Below are positions 40,807-50,524 of a stretch of 64,000 nucleotides of DNA, in pieces. The translations under genes and the position numbers were made by a program. Within the stretch, counting starts at the first letter, position 1. Every line of letters begins with the position of its first letter. The notes beneath the pieces were generated by a model, which made no database searches, was not told where the DNA came from, and saw only the letters and a program-made list of their open reading frames with translations. The stretch comes from Halanaerobiales bacterium (GTDB lineage Bacteria; Bacillota_F; Halanaerobiia; DY22613), in assembly GCA_023128035.1 (NCBI GenBank), contig JAGMES010000003.1:1-64000 (forward strand), written 5' to 3'.

Positions 40807-41820
40807 ATGATGCACAATCGTGAAAATTTGAATGGAAAAAAGAAGGCTGCAATTCTTATAATGTCTTTAGGGCCAGAGGTGGCGGCAAATATTTTTAAGC
40901 ATCTTTCTGATGAAGATATAGAACAATTGACCCTTGAAATTGCCAATATGAATAAAGTTTCCCCTGAAACAAAAGATAAAGTTTTGTTTGAGTTTCATCA
41001 TTTGGCTGTAGCTAATGATTATATAAGTCACGGTGGAATTAGTTATGCCCGGGAGATTTTAGAGAAGGCTTTAGGAAGTCAAAAGGCTGCATCGATTATT
41101 AATCGGCTGACAGCTTCATTACAAGTTCGACCATTTGATGCGATTCGTAAAATGGATGCAGCACAACTTTTAAATTTTATACAGGGAGAACATCCTCAAA
41201 CTATTGCGTTAATTATAGCCTATCTTCATTCTAGCCAGGCTGCTGCTGTTCTTTCAGGCTTGAAGCCTGAATTGCAGGCTGATGTGGCAAAAAGAGTAGC
41301 ATTGATGGATCGAACTTCACCAGAAGTAATTAAAGATGTAGAGCGGATATTAGAACAGAAAATGTCTTCTATTATAATTAATGAGTATGCCAGTGCAGGT
41401 GGTGTTCAATCTGTTGTAAATATGTTAAATATGGTAGATAGAGGAACGGAAAAAATGATTTTAGATGAATTAGATGAAACGGATCCAGAATTGGCGGATG
41501 ATATTAGAAAACGGATGTTTATCTTTGAAGATATGGCCCTTTTGGATTCCAGATCAATTCAACAGGTTATGCGTATTGTCGATATGAAAGATGTAGCTCT
41601 CGCATTAAAAACTTCTAGTGAACAAGTTTCAAATGTCATCTATTCCAACGTTTCAAAACGTCAAGCTGAGATGTTAAAGGAAGATATCGAATATATGGGG
41701 CCTGTACGCCTTCGTGAGGTTGAAGAAGCACAACAACGTATAGTTAATGAGATTCGACGTCTAGAAGAGACAGGAGAGATTGTGATCGCGCGTGGCGGGG
41801 AGAGTGATGTAATTGTCTAA
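40807..41820 (+). CDS. fliG: Flagellar motor switch protein FliG
   Basis: Rotor protein coupling the MS ring to torque and direction. The 337-residue product has LNGKKKAAILIMSLGPEVAANIFKHLSDEDIEQL, the EHPQTIALIIAYL motif, and the C-terminal FEDMALLDSRSIQQVMRIVDMKDVALALKTSSEQV with the charged torque helix. ATG 40807 is chosen after AAGGGG; GTG 40801 and ATG 40810 are alternatives. It overlaps fliH. Confidence 0.97.
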   Translation: MMHNRENLNGKKKAAILIMSLGPEVAANIFKHLSDEDIEQLTLEIANMNKVSPETKDKVLFEFHHLAVANDYISHGGISYAREILEKALGSQKAASIINRLTASLQVRPFDAIRKMDAAQLLNFIQGEHPQTIALIIAYLHSSQAAAVLSGLKPELQADVAKRVALMDRTSPEVIKDVERILEQKMSSIIINEYASAGGVQSVVNMLNMVDRGTEKMILDELDETDPELADDIRKRMFIFEDMALLDSRSIQQVMRIVDMKDVALALKTSSEQVSNVIYSNVSKRQAEMLKEDIEYMGPVRLREVEEAQQRIVNEIRRLEETGEIVIARGGESDVIV

Positions 41821-42544
41821 GATTATCAAGGCTTCACAGTATAGACAAGAAGAGAAGTTACGTAAGCTTTTCGCTGAAAAAAGTGCAGATCATGATTTAG
41901 TAAAAGAAGTCTTAGACAGAGAGGTAGATCAATCTACAGATACTCAGAATCTTATTGATGAGGCCAAGTTTGAGGTAGAAACGCTATATGCACAAGCAGA
42001 ACAAGAAATACTTGCCGCTAAAGAGGCAGGTTATCAAGAAGGCTATAATGAAGGAGTCCAAAAAGGACTACAGACTGGATTTGAAGAATTTATCAATCAT
42101 ACAGAAGAATTTATTAAAAATCTAGAGAGTGAGACAGCACGTACTCAGATGGTTTTAAGTAGCCAAATTGAAGGTATTAGTGCACGTTTGATTCGCTTGA
42201 GTGTCCAGATTGCTAAAAGGATTATTGGACACCAGGTTGAATTAAAGCCTGAGTTGATTATAAATCAGATTGAAAATATTTTAAGTGATATCAGTCGAGT
42301 GAAAACCCTAGCGATTCGTGTGAATCCTTCTCAACTTGAGATCGTTCGAGGATTTGAAGAAAGGTTTCTTTCATTGACTCAGGGAATCGAGGGAATTGAC
42401 TTTGTGGTTGACCATTCTCTAGAGCCAAGTGATTGTATTATTGAGACAGATTCTGGTGGCGTTGATGCGACCATAGATACTCAGTTGGAAATAATCTTAG
42501 CATCTCTCTTAGAAGAGAATCGAGTTGTTAAAGATGATTCTTGA
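41813..42544 (+). CDS. fliH: Flagellar assembly protein FliH
   Basis: Regulates the export ATPase FliI. The 243-residue product has a charged N-terminal coiled coil, the Gly-spaced segment [24 protein letters not shown] typical of FliH, and a C-terminal domain ([15 protein letters not shown] region, [33 protein letters not shown]). It begins at TTG 41813 inside the end of fliG, so its translation is coupled and probably modest. Confidence 0.9.
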   Translation: MSKIIKASQYRQEEKLRKLFAEKSADHDLVKEVLDREVDQSTDTQNLIDEAKFEVETLYAQAEQEILAAKEAGYQEGYNEGVQKGLQTGFEEFINHTEEFIKNLESETARTQMVLSSQIEGISARLIRLSVQIAKRIIGHQVELKPELIINQIENILSDISRVKTLAIRVNPSQLEIVRGFEERFLSLTQGIEGIDFVVDHSLEPSDCIIETDSGGVDATIDTQLEIILASLLEENRVVKDDS

Positions 42545-43844
42545 TTTTGAACGTCTTGAGAGTAAATTAACCAGATCCAATCCTGTGTTACGGTTTGGTA
42601 GGATCACTCAGGTGATTGGTCTGGTGATTGAGTCAGAGGGTCCTGATGTGAGTCTTGGGGAGATCTGCTATATCCAGAGTAAAGAGGGTCATACTTTGAC
42701 TCAGGCAGAAGTTGTAGGATTTAAAGAAAATCGCGTTTTGTTAATGCCCTTTGGTGAAATGACGGGAATTCATCCATCTTGTAGGGTTATTCCAACAGGT
42801 AAGAGCTTTCAGGTTAAGGTTGGGCCAGAGCTATTAGGACAGGTTTTGGATGGTTTGGGAGAGCCTATTTTAGGCGGTTATTTGGATTTAAATATTGATT
42901 ATCCAGTTCAGAGTCCACCACCTAATCCTTTAATTCGGAAAAGGATCGAAGAACCGCTGACTTTAGGAATCCGTACAATTGATGGTCTTTTAACATGTGG
43001 TAAAGGACAGCGAATCGGTATTTTCTCTGGAAGTGGTGTAGGTAAGAGTACCCTTCTAGGGATGATAGCCAGGAACACTAATGCAGATGTAAATGTAATT
43101 GGGTTAATTGGCGAGAGGGGTCGTGAAGTTCGAGAGTTTTTAGAAAGGGATTTAGGTCCCCAGGGTTTAGCTCGTTCAGTAGTAGTAGTCGCAACATCAG
43201 ATCAACCAGCTTTAATTAGGATAAAAGGAGCCCTTGTCACTACTGCAATTGCAGAGTACTTTCGTGATCAGGGAAAAAATGTACTTTTGATGATGGATTC
43301 AGTGACACGTATTGCTACTGCTTTGAGGGAAGTAGGATTAGCTGTTGGAGAACCACCAGCAACTAGAGGTTATACACCCTCAGTCTTCGCAGCTTTACCT
43401 AAACTGTTGGAAAGGACAGGAAATAATGATAAAGGGACATGTACAGCATTATATACCGTATTAGTAGAAGGTGATGATTTTAATGAGCCTGTAACAGATA
43501 CTGTTCGAGGTATTTTAGATGGTCATATTCTTCTATCACGTGATTTGGCTGCACGTCATCATTATCCTGCGATTGATGTATTGGGGAGTGTAAGTCGGGT
43601 TATGCCTGAATTAGTTGATCAAGATCATCTTAATTTTGCAGGTAGGTTAAAAAAACTCCTTGCAGTTTATCATGATGCAGAGGATTTGATTAAAATTGGT
43701 GCTTATCAAGAAGGATCAAATTCAGAGATTGATGAAGCGATTCGAAAGATGGAGCGTATCAATCAATTTTTAACTCAAGGGTTAACAGAGCAATCGACTT
43801 TTGATGAAACCAAATCAAAATTGATGGATCTGGTTTTTGGTTAA
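42534..43844 (+). CDS. fliI: Flagellum-specific ATP synthase FliI
   Basis: ATPase of the type III flagellar export apparatus. The 436-residue protein has the Walker [17 protein letters not shown], Walker [38 protein letters not shown] and [27 protein letters not shown]. It overlaps fliH by 11 bases. ATG 42534 is taken as the start; TTG 42525 is possible. Confidence 0.97.
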   Translation: MILDFERLESKLTRSNPVLRFGRITQVIGLVIESEGPDVSLGEICYIQSKEGHTLTQAEVVGFKENRVLLMPFGEMTGIHPSCRVIPTGKSFQVKVGPELLGQVLDGLGEPILGGYLDLNIDYPVQSPPPNPLIRKRIEEPLTLGIRTIDGLLTCGKGQRIGIFSGSGVGKSTLLGMIARNTNADVNVIGLIGERGREVREFLERDLGPQGLARSVVVVATSDQPALIRIKGALVTTAIAEYFRDQGKNVLLMMDSVTRIATALREVGLAVGEPPATRGYTPSVFAALPKLLERTGNNDKGTCTALYTVLVEGDDFNEPVTDTVRGILDGHILLSRDLAARHHYPAIDVLGSVSRVMPELVDQDHLNFAGRLKKLLAVYHDAEDLIKIGAYQEGSNSEIDEAIRKMERINQFLTQGLTEQSTFDETKSKLMDLVFG

Positions 43845-43858
43845 GGAGATGAATTAGG

Positions 43859-44326
43859 GTGAAAGGATTTCGGTTCAAGTTTCAACCCATTTTAAATATA
43901 AAAGAACAGGAAGAAACGCGTTCTCAGGAAGAATATGTAATATTGCAGCAAGCCCATCAAGAAGTAGTGGAAAGTTTGAATCAATTGGTTGTAACAAAGG
44001 AAGAACAGATTAATAAAATTCAATCAGCTGAATCTGAGGGAAATTTGGATATTAATCAGGCTATATTATATCGTAATTATATAGCTCATTTGCATCAAGA
44101 GATTGCGATAACAACTGAAGAAGAGGAACGATCTAAAAAGGATATGGATAAAGGCTTACTACATTTAGTAGAAAAGACCAAAGAGCGAAAGATTTTCGAT
44201 AAGTTGAAAGAGAAGCAGGAAATTCATTTTTATAATGAAAGATTAAAAGCTATGCAAAATGAGTTGGATGATCTGGCACAGGGGCGTTTTATTCATCAAA
44301 AAAGTAAACATATGGGGGCAGATTGA
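43859..44326 (+). CDS. fliJ: Flagellar export protein FliJ
   Basis: A 155-residue coiled-coil protein that links FliI and FlhA. It begins KGFRFKFQPILNIKEQEETRSQEEY, the FliJ N-terminal pattern, and continues as long Glu/Lys/Gln-rich helices. It starts at GTG 43859 after AAGGAGATG. It directly follows fliI. Confidence 0.92.
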   Translation: MKGFRFKFQPILNIKEQEETRSQEEYVILQQAHQEVVESLNQLVVTKEEQINKIQSAESEGNLDINQAILYRNYIAHLHQEIAITTEEEERSKKDMDKGLLHLVEKTKERKIFDKLKEKQEIHFYNERLKAMQNELDDLAQGRFIHQKSKHMGAD

Positions 44327-44880
44327 TGAAAAATTTTATAAGTCTATTGCTTATTCTAATCATAATTACTGCACTAACATTCACAATTCTTCATGTTACG
44401 AGAATTTTTATAATTAAGGATTTTGTTCTTGAAAAACTTAAAGAAAATCCAAAAACTGTAGAATGGTTTAAAACCCATGAAGAAGTTGTTGCTTTATCGA
44501 CCCAAATTGACAATCTAGATACTGTAATTAAAAATAAAGATCAAGATACCCAGAAGTTACTTTTAGAGATCGAAAAATTGCGCAAAGAAGTGGAAAAATG
44601 TGACCAAAAGGTTGAGTCCTTAAATGGTGTAATACAAGAAAAAGAAAATGAGATTGATCTTTATAATCAGCATCTATTAAAAATTAAGGAGATGTCTGAT
44701 ATTTACGGTGAAATGGAACCGAATAAAGCTGCTGAAATTTTACAGGGAATGGAAAATGAACTGATTGTTCAAATTATTGCTGTTCAGAAAAAAGATGTTG
44801 TAGCAGAGATTTTATCTTTCTTCTCGCCAGATCGTGCGGCTTTGATTGCTAAGGAGTACACAGAGTGGGAGAAGAATTAA
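44326..44880 (+). CDS. MotE/YlxF-like membrane protein with MgtE-N-like domain
   Basis: A 184-residue protein in the position of Bacillus ylxF, between fliJ and fliK. It has one N-terminal membrane helix (about 3-25), a coiled coil (about 60-115) and a C-terminal domain resembling the MgtE intracellular N domain (MSDIYGEMEPNKAAEILQGMENELIVQIIAVQKKDVVAEILSFFSPDRAALIAKEY). MotE proteins with this architecture chaperone motility components such as MotC in alphaproteobacteria. Whether this one does so is unknown. It overlaps fliJ by one base. Confidence 0.8.
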   Translation: MKNFISLLLILIIITALTFTILHVTRIFIIKDFVLEKLKENPKTVEWFKTHEEVVALSTQIDNLDTVIKNKDQDTQKLLLEIEKLRKEVEKCDQKVESLNGVIQEKENEIDLYNQHLLKIKEMSDIYGEMEPNKAAEILQGMENELIVQIIAVQKKDVVAEILSFFSPDRAALIAKEYTEWEKN

Positions 44881-44908
44881 CTTAATAACTTAAGATGAAA
44901 AGGGTAGT

Positions 44909-44940
44909 TATTTCATTAAGATGAAATAGCATAGTTTTTT
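44909..44940 (+). terminator. Weak hairpin between the ylxF-like gene and fliK
   Basis: TATTTCAT (44909-44916), loop TAAG, ATGAAATA (44921-44928), with a six-T run at 44935-44940 after a 6-base gap. The string TTAAGATGAAA also occurs just upstream, making a direct repeat. It probably attenuates rather than ends the operon. Confidence 0.4.
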
Positions 44941-44966
44941 CATCAAATTTAAGGAGGTGAAAGGGA

Positions 44967-46544
44967 TTGAATGGTATTGAAAGTGTGGCAAATTTTACGA
45001 TGCAAGCATCTCAGGTGAGTCAGAAGAATAATACACCTGAAACTAAAACTGGTAACTCAAGTGGTATCTCTTTTGGTCAAATTCTTCAGCAAGGTTATCA
45101 AAAACAGAATTCTCCTGAAGAAACAAGAAAACTTTCTAACGAGGAAGAAGAATTACTTTTTCAAAGTTTAGGCTACTTAGGAGCATGTAAGGAGAAATTG
45201 GCTGAGAATCTTAAGGAAGGTAATGCTTCTATACATTCAAAGTTATCTCAATTGATGGAGAAGATCTCACAGGATAAAAATTTTCTAGAAAATCTACCTG
45301 ATGATCTTAAAGATATTTTAAATAAATATTTTAGATCATTTATGACTCTTTCTGATCTTCAAACTTCAAATCTTGAAGATGCAAAAAAAATTAAGAATCT
45401 GCTAGTATCCTGGGAAGAAGAGCAGGCTAAAAAGGACTCAAAAATTTTAAAGGAAGTTGAGGATTTGATCTCAGCTATTGAGAGTATTTTGTGTCGTGCT
45501 GGTGTGGCTGAAGTTAAAGGAAATGAGCCAGAAAAAGTCAGTCTTGGAATCTATGATAAGATATTGTTATCAGACTTTGTTACCGATATGAAAAAGAATC
45601 AAAAAGGTGTATCAGGTTTGATGGCGAAAAATATTTTGAGTAAAGTTTCTAAGTTTTTCAATAAGACAGATGATTCTTTGGAAAAAATTGCACTCAAGGA
45701 AGAAACTTTTGATTTGCGAGAGAGTTTGAAAAAGTATTTGACGAAAGATACACTTCCTGTTGATTTAAGTAAAAGAAATTTGGTTCAAAAGACTCAAGAA
45801 ATGGCTATTAATAAATTACACGTCGAAGACATGGAGATGCATCCTCTTCAGAAAACTGTTGATAAGAATTTAACAGATCAAATGACTAAAAAACTTATCA
45901 AGGAAGGTTTGGGAGCTAAAGAGGAAAAATTCATTTCAGGAACTGATATGAATAAAGTGGAAAGTAAAGATAATAAACACTCTGGTGCAAATACTGATTT
46001 TTATTTCACACCGAACATGACAAATAGAGAAACTAATAGTTTGAATGCACCGCCTAATGTTCGACAGCAATTATTTTTGCAACCTGACCAGATTTTCGAA
46101 CAAATTGTTGATCAGTTTACTGTTCACCTTAGAAATGGATCTTCTGAGATGGAAATGTTGCTTTATCCTGAAGAGTTGGGTAGAGTTCAGCTTAAACTTA
46201 TTCAGGAAGATGGTATTTTAACAGCACATTTTATCGTTGAGAGTATGCAGGTTAAAGAGATTATCGAACAAAATCTTTCCCAATTAAGGAATACTTTTGG
46301 GCGTGATAATGAATTACAATGGGAGAAGATTACCGTTGATGTAGGTAGTGAACAGTTAGGCGAAAATCCTTTTGGTTATCAAGGTCAGGAGGATGGCAGA
46401 GATCAACAACGTAGGAGTTCAAACTCTAAAAAGGGTTTTACTGAAGAGGGTTTGGATGATGAAGGTCTGTTAGCTGTTGAAGAGATTGAATCTGAAACTT
46501 CTACTTCAAAAGATCCTAATAGGCTTGTTGATTATCTAGCATAG
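44967..46544 (+). CDS. fliK: Flagellar hook-length control protein FliK
   Basis: Secreted ruler for hook length. The 525-residue product is long and hydrophilic with a poorly conserved N-terminal part. The C-terminal Flg_hook domain is at about 375-465 (IVDQFTVHLRNGSSEMEMLLYPEELGRVQLKLIQEDGILTAHFIVESMQVKEIIEQNLSQLRNTF). It starts at TTG 44967 after AAGGAGGTGA. It lies directly before flgD, as usual. Confidence 0.92.
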   Translation: MNGIESVANFTMQASQVSQKNNTPETKTGNSSGISFGQILQQGYQKQNSPEETRKLSNEEEELLFQSLGYLGACKEKLAENLKEGNASIHSKLSQLMEKISQDKNFLENLPDDLKDILNKYFRSFMTLSDLQTSNLEDAKKIKNLLVSWEEEQAKKDSKILKEVEDLISAIESILCRAGVAEVKGNEPEKVSLGIYDKILLSDFVTDMKKNQKGVSGLMAKNILSKVSKFFNKTDDSLEKIALKEETFDLRESLKKYLTKDTLPVDLSKRNLVQKTQEMAINKLHVEDMEMHPLQKTVDKNLTDQMTKKLIKEGLGAKEEKFISGTDMNKVESKDNKHSGANTDFYFTPNMTNRETNSLNAPPNVRQQLFLQPDQIFEQIVDQFTVHLRNGSSEMEMLLYPEELGRVQLKLIQEDGILTAHFIVESMQVKEIIEQNLSQLRNTFGRDNELQWEKITVDVGSEQLGENPFGYQGQEDGRDQQRRSSNSKKGFTEEGLDDEGLLAVEEIESETSTSKDPNRLVDYLA

Positions 46545-46556
46545 GAGGTGAAGGAT

Positions 46557-47024
46557 GTGACTGTCCAAAATGTTGGCGCAACTAATAATAGTACTCAAAT
46601 GACTAACAATAGTACAGAGGAGAATGTTCTTGGAAAGGATGATTTTCTCAAATTGTTAGTTACTCAACTTCAATATCAAGATCCATTAAATCCGATGGAG
46701 GATCGTGATTTTATCGCGCAAACTGCACAATTTAGTTCTTTGGAGCAGATGCAGAATATGAATCAAAATTTTTCTAATTTGATGAGAATGCAATCCATTT
46801 CACAGATGGCCTCACTTTTGGGTAAAGATGTATCGTACTTTAAACCTGCTGGTGAAACAGAAGAGGCTGAAGTTTTAACTGGTACTGTTTCTGAGGTTAA
46901 GTATGAAGATGGAATAGCCTTAATGGTGATAGATGGTGAAGATATTCCACTAGATTTTATGTTATCAATTAAAGAACCTGGTAGTGAAAGTCAGGAAACG
47001 AATGAGGAAGGAAACGAAGATTAA
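46557..47024 (+). CDS. flgD: Flagellar hook scaffolding protein FlgD
   Basis: Hook cap needed to polymerise FlgE. The 155-residue product has NVLGKDDFLKLLVTQLQYQDPLNPMEDRDFIAQTAQFSSLEQMQNMNQNF, the FlgD N-terminal signature. The C-terminal beta domain is short. GTG 46557 is taken because the earlier in-frame GTG at 46548 is part of the SD AGGAGGTGAAGG. Confidence 0.95.
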   Translation: MTVQNVGATNNSTQMTNNSTEENVLGKDDFLKLLVTQLQYQDPLNPMEDRDFIAQTAQFSSLEQMQNMNQNFSNLMRMQSISQMASLLGKDVSYFKPAGETEEAEVLTGTVSEVKYEDGIALMVIDGEDIPLDFMLSIKEPGSESQETNEEGNED

Positions 47025-47051
47025 GATTTTTGATTTTGAGGTGGTGACAAG

Positions 47052-47432
47052 ATGGATCAACGTATTTATATAAATTCTGTACAACCACTGCACAGATCGA
47101 CTAAAATACAAACTAAAAACACTTCAGGTCAATCTAGAGTACCTTTTTCAGAAATTCTTAAAGAGCAGGTTCAATCCCATTCAATCAGATTTTCTAAACA
47201 TGCAGAACAGAGGTTAAAAACTCGAAAAATACAGTTGGATCAGGGAAAGATTGATAAATTATCCAAAGCGATTGACCAAGCTGAAGAAAAAGGATCTAGG
47301 GAATCATTAGTATTAATGGATAATGTGGCTTATGTAGTTAGTGTTAAAAATCGTTTAGTGATCACTGCAGTGAATGATGAGAATTTAAAAGATAATGTTT
47401 TTACAAATATTGATAGCGCGGTTGTTGTATGA
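47052..47432 (+). CDS. Flagellar operon protein (TIGR02530-type)
   Basis: A 126-residue protein of the family regularly found between flgD and flgE in Firmicutes. The conserved segment is SIRFSKHAEQRLKTRKIQLDQGKIDKLSKAIDQAEEKGSRESLVLMDNVAYVVSVKNRLVITAVN. It may help hook assembly or control; its role is not established. GAGGTGGTGA precedes the ATG. Confidence 0.88.
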   Translation: MDQRIYINSVQPLHRSTKIQTKNTSGQSRVPFSEILKEQVQSHSIRFSKHAEQRLKTRKIQLDQGKIDKLSKAIDQAEEKGSRESLVLMDNVAYVVSVKNRLVITAVNDENLKDNVFTNIDSAVVV

Positions 47433-47558
47433 TAACAAATTTAAGCTCTTGCTGGACCTTACATAAGGAGGCATGACACTGTGGATTTGATGGAAGCAGT
47501 GTGGGCTTAAAGCGTGCGCTTCTAAAAACTTAATAAAAGAATGGAGGTCGATTGATAA

Positions 47559-49418
47559 ATGTTACGCTCCATGTATGCAGGAGTTTCTGGATTAAAAGCA
47601 CATCAGGTTAAAATGGATGTTATAGGTAACAATATTGCCAATGTAAATACAGTCGGTTTTAAGGGGAGTCGGGTTAACTTTAAAGAGATGCTGAATCAAA
47701 CTATGCGTGGTGCTGAAGCACCTACAGCGACTCGAGGCGGTATTAACCCGATGCAGGTTGGATTAGGTGTAGGCATAGGTAGTATAGATAGTGATTTTAG
47801 TCAGGGGAATTTGCAAACTACTGGCTTTATGACAGATATAGCAATTCAAGGTAATGGATTTTTTGTCTTGAATAATGGTTCTAAGAATTTTTTCACAAGA
47901 GCAGGAGCTTTTACCTTTGACCAGGCAGGAAATTTACTTCACTCTGCCACCGGTTATAAGATTCAGGGATGGATGGTAGATGATAAGGGTGAATTACCAC
48001 AAACTAACTCTTCAACTATGAGTGCTCTATCGTTAGGTAATTTAGATATGACTCCAAAGGCTACATCATATGTAAACTATAAAGGTAATCTTAATTCTAA
48101 TAAAGAAGTAGTAGACTTATCTTACTCTCCTGAGATGATCTATATTACAGATGATTTAGGGAACTCTGCTTCACTGTATGTAGAAGTAAAAAAAACAACA
48201 GGTGCTGGGACTCCAGATCGCTTAGATGATATTTGGGAATGGGTAGCTACTACAGATGTACCAGGTAGTTCAGATATAGTAGGAGGTATAACTACTGGGA
48301 ACTCATATGATTTTTTTGCAGTCGCTCTTCCTCCGAGTCTTCCTATTCCTGGAGGGAGTACACTTAACGAAAATTCTCTAACTGTTTCTGATAGTACAGG
48401 GAAAACTTATATAAAAGATGTCGATTATACTATTGATTACTCCACAGGAATATTGGATTGGATTGGCCCAGCCGTTCCGGCGGTAGTAGATATAACCCTT
48501 GACTTTTCTTCTCGTCAAAGGTTGGCGAGTAAAGAAGTTAGTTTGGAATTGACCGGTACTGTGAAACAAATAGTTCCGGGTGCTGGTAATACATTTTCAA
48601 TAGAATTGTATGATGCAACTGGGGCTAGTGTTGCAACGGCAACAGTAAACGAACCAATTGTTGGACAAGAAGATGGTGGATATTTTACAATTACAGGAGC
48701 AAATGCTTCAACGATTTCAGGTTCATATTTTCCTCAAAAAAGTACAGCTATTACAGTATTTGATTCAAAAGGAAATGAACATACTTTAAATATTAATTAT
48801 GTAAAAACAGCCGAAAATCGTTGGGATTGGTTTGCTAATGGTCCAGTTGATGAAAATGGTGATCCTCTAACATTGGTTGGTAATTCTGGGACTATTGAGT
48901 TTGATGCTCAAGGTAAGGTAAAGGGTTCTCCTACGGGTGGACCGATTATATTCCAACCATCTGGTGCAGAAAAAGTGGTTGTCACACCAGATTTTCTCGC
49001 AGTAACTCAGTTTGCTGCAGATGATTCTATCGATCCTACTGAAATGGATGGTTTTCAAGCTGGAAGTTTAGAGTCATTTTCAATTGATGCTTCTGGTACT
49101 ATCATAGGTTATTATTCTAATGGTATGACTCAGGGAATTGCAAAACTTGCTATGGCTTCTTTTAGTAATAATGCAGGTTTAATGCGAGATGGTGAAACAA
49201 TTTATGCAGAATCTAACAACTCTGGGGTGCCAAATATTGGGCTTGCTGGCATTGGAGGAAAAGGCCTTATTTCACCAGGTACTCTTGAAATGTCCAATGT
49301 AGACTTGGCTGAGCAGTTTACGGAGATGATTACTACTCAGAGAGGATTTCAGGCCAGTTCAAAGATAATCGCAACTGCTGATCAGATTCTTCAAGATTTA
49401 GTTAACCTGAAAAGGTAG
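47559..49418 (+). CDS. flgE: Flagellar hook protein FlgE
   Basis: Hook subunit of 619 residues, longer than the 260-430 of many Firmicutes because of an enlarged middle domain. The N terminus is MLRSMYAGVSGLKAHQVKMDVIGNNIANVNTVGFKGSRVNF. The region TGFMTDIAIQGNGFFVLNNG and the C terminus NVDLAEQFTEMITTQRGFQASSKIIATADQILQDLVNLKR are diagnostic. The middle (about 150-370) has Gly/Ser/Thr-rich beta segments. ATGGAGGTCG precedes the ATG. Confidence 0.96.
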   Translation: MLRSMYAGVSGLKAHQVKMDVIGNNIANVNTVGFKGSRVNFKEMLNQTMRGAEAPTATRGGINPMQVGLGVGIGSIDSDFSQGNLQTTGFMTDIAIQGNGFFVLNNGSKNFFTRAGAFTFDQAGNLLHSATGYKIQGWMVDDKGELPQTNSSTMSALSLGNLDMTPKATSYVNYKGNLNSNKEVVDLSYSPEMIYITDDLGNSASLYVEVKKTTGAGTPDRLDDIWEWVATTDVPGSSDIVGGITTGNSYDFFAVALPPSLPIPGGSTLNENSLTVSDSTGKTYIKDVDYTIDYSTGILDWIGPAVPAVVDITLDFSSRQRLASKEVSLELTGTVKQIVPGAGNTFSIELYDATGASVATATVNEPIVGQEDGGYFTITGANASTISGSYFPQKSTAITVFDSKGNEHTLNINYVKTAENRWDWFANGPVDENGDPLTLVGNSGTIEFDAQGKVKGSPTGGPIIFQPSGAEKVVVTPDFLAVTQFAADDSIDPTEMDGFQAGSLESFSIDASGTIIGYYSNGMTQGIAKLAMASFSNNAGLMRDGETIYAESNNSGVPNIGLAGIGGKGLISPGTLEMSNVDLAEQFTEMITTQRGFQASSKIIATADQILQDLVNLKR

Positions 49419-49432
49419 ATTTTTAGGATGAA

Positions 49433-49465
49433 CAGAGAAGCAATAATTTATTCACTGCTTCTCTG
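49433..49465 (+). repeat. Hairpin between flgE and flbD
   Basis: CAGAGAAGCA (49433-49442) and TGCTTCTCTG (49456-49465) form a perfect 10-bp stem with a 13-base loop. No T run follows, so it is more likely an mRNA processing or stabilising element for the hook message than a full terminator. Confidence 0.6.
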
Positions 49466-49497
49466 GTTATCTGTTATTATAGAAAAGAGGAGGAAAC

Positions 49498-49698
49498 ATG
49501 ATTAAATTAACTAGACTGGATGGCTCGAAGTTCACCCTCAATGCTGAATTAATCCTTTTAATTGAAGAAACTCCCGATACAGTAATCAGTTTAACAGATG
49601 GTCATAAGTTTATAATTAAAGAATCTGAGTCTGAGGTCATAGAGAAAATTATTGCTTATAAACAGAAATTGTTCTATATGTACCGCGAATTAGCGTAA
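49498..49698 (+). CDS. flbD: FlbD family flagellar protein
   Basis: A 66-residue protein beginning MIKLTRLDGSKFTLNAELILLIEETPDTVISLTDGHKFIIKES, the FlbD/YlzI family located between flgE and motA or fliL in Firmicutes. It is predicted to be cytoplasmic; function unknown. AGAGGAGG precedes the ATG. Confidence 0.93.
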   Translation: MIKLTRLDGSKFTLNAELILLIEETPDTVISLTDGHKFIIKESESEVIEKIIAYKQKLFYMYRELA

Positions 49699-49717
49699 TG
49701 AAAAGAGGTGAGGGTAA

Positions 49718-50524
49718 TTGGATTTATCAACTATTTTAGGTCTGGTAATAGGAGCAATTTTGATCGCGACAGCTATTCTTGGAGGTGGAGAGTGGAGAAT
49801 TTTTATAAGTCCTAATTCCATGTTAATTGTTTTTGGTGGAACACTTGCAGCAATTATTGTTAACTATTCATTTAAGGGACTTTTTGATTTACTCAAATTC
49901 ACCAAGAAAGTTTTTATACGGGAGAGTAGTAATCCTGCTGATATTATTGAAATTATGATTGGGTTTGCAGAAAAAGCGAGAAGAGAAGGCTTACTTGCTT
50001 TGGAAGATGAGACAGCTGAGCTAGAAAATGAGTTTTTGAAAAAGGGTATTGAACTGGTGGTTGATGGAACAGACCCTGAATTGGTACAGAATATAATGGA
50101 AACGCGTTTAACTTTTTTAGAAACTAATGATAAAAAATATCAAAATATGTATAGAACTATGGCTACTTACGCTCCAGCTTTTGGAATGATTGGTACCTTG
50201 ATCGGTTTAATTACGATGTTGTCCGATATGGAGGATGCTAGTGCGATAGGTGTTGGTATGTCAACTGCATTGATTACAACTTTATATGGTTCGTTTTTAG
50301 CTAACTATCTCTTCATACCCATTGCGGGAAAGTTGCAGGAACGAAGTGAGCAGGAGATTCAATTAAAAGAATTAATGATTGAAGGACTTTTATCAATTCA
50401 AGCAGGAGAAAACCCACGTATTGTTGAAGAAAAATTAAAAGCCTTTTTAGGTCCAGTAGCTAGTAAAAATGCCGAAGATGAAGATTTGGAAGATTTAGAG
50501 ATGGCGGTGGGTAGGAATGCGTAA
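49718..50524 (+). CDS. motA: Flagellar motor stator protein MotA
   Basis: Stator subunit with four membrane helices: about 5-24, 32-52, 147-172 and 180-205. The conserved TM3 segment is RTMATYAPAFGMIGTLIGLITMLSDM, followed by GVGMSTALITTLYGSFLANYLFIPIAGKL. The cytoplasmic loop carries the charged residues that contact FliG. It starts at TTG 49718 after AGAGGTGAGGG and overlaps motB by 8 bases. Whether protons or sodium drive it cannot be told by eye. Confidence 0.95.
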   Translation: MDLSTILGLVIGAILIATAILGGGEWRIFISPNSMLIVFGGTLAAIIVNYSFKGLFDLLKFTKKVFIRESSNPADIIEIMIGFAEKARREGLLALEDETAELENEFLKKGIELVVDGTDPELVQNIMETRLTFLETNDKKYQNMYRTMATYAPAFGMIGTLIGLITMLSDMEDASAIGVGMSTALITTLYGSFLANYLFIPIAGKLQERSEQEIQLKELMIEGLLSIQAGENPRIVEEKLKAFLGPVASKNAEDEDLEDLEMAVGRNA

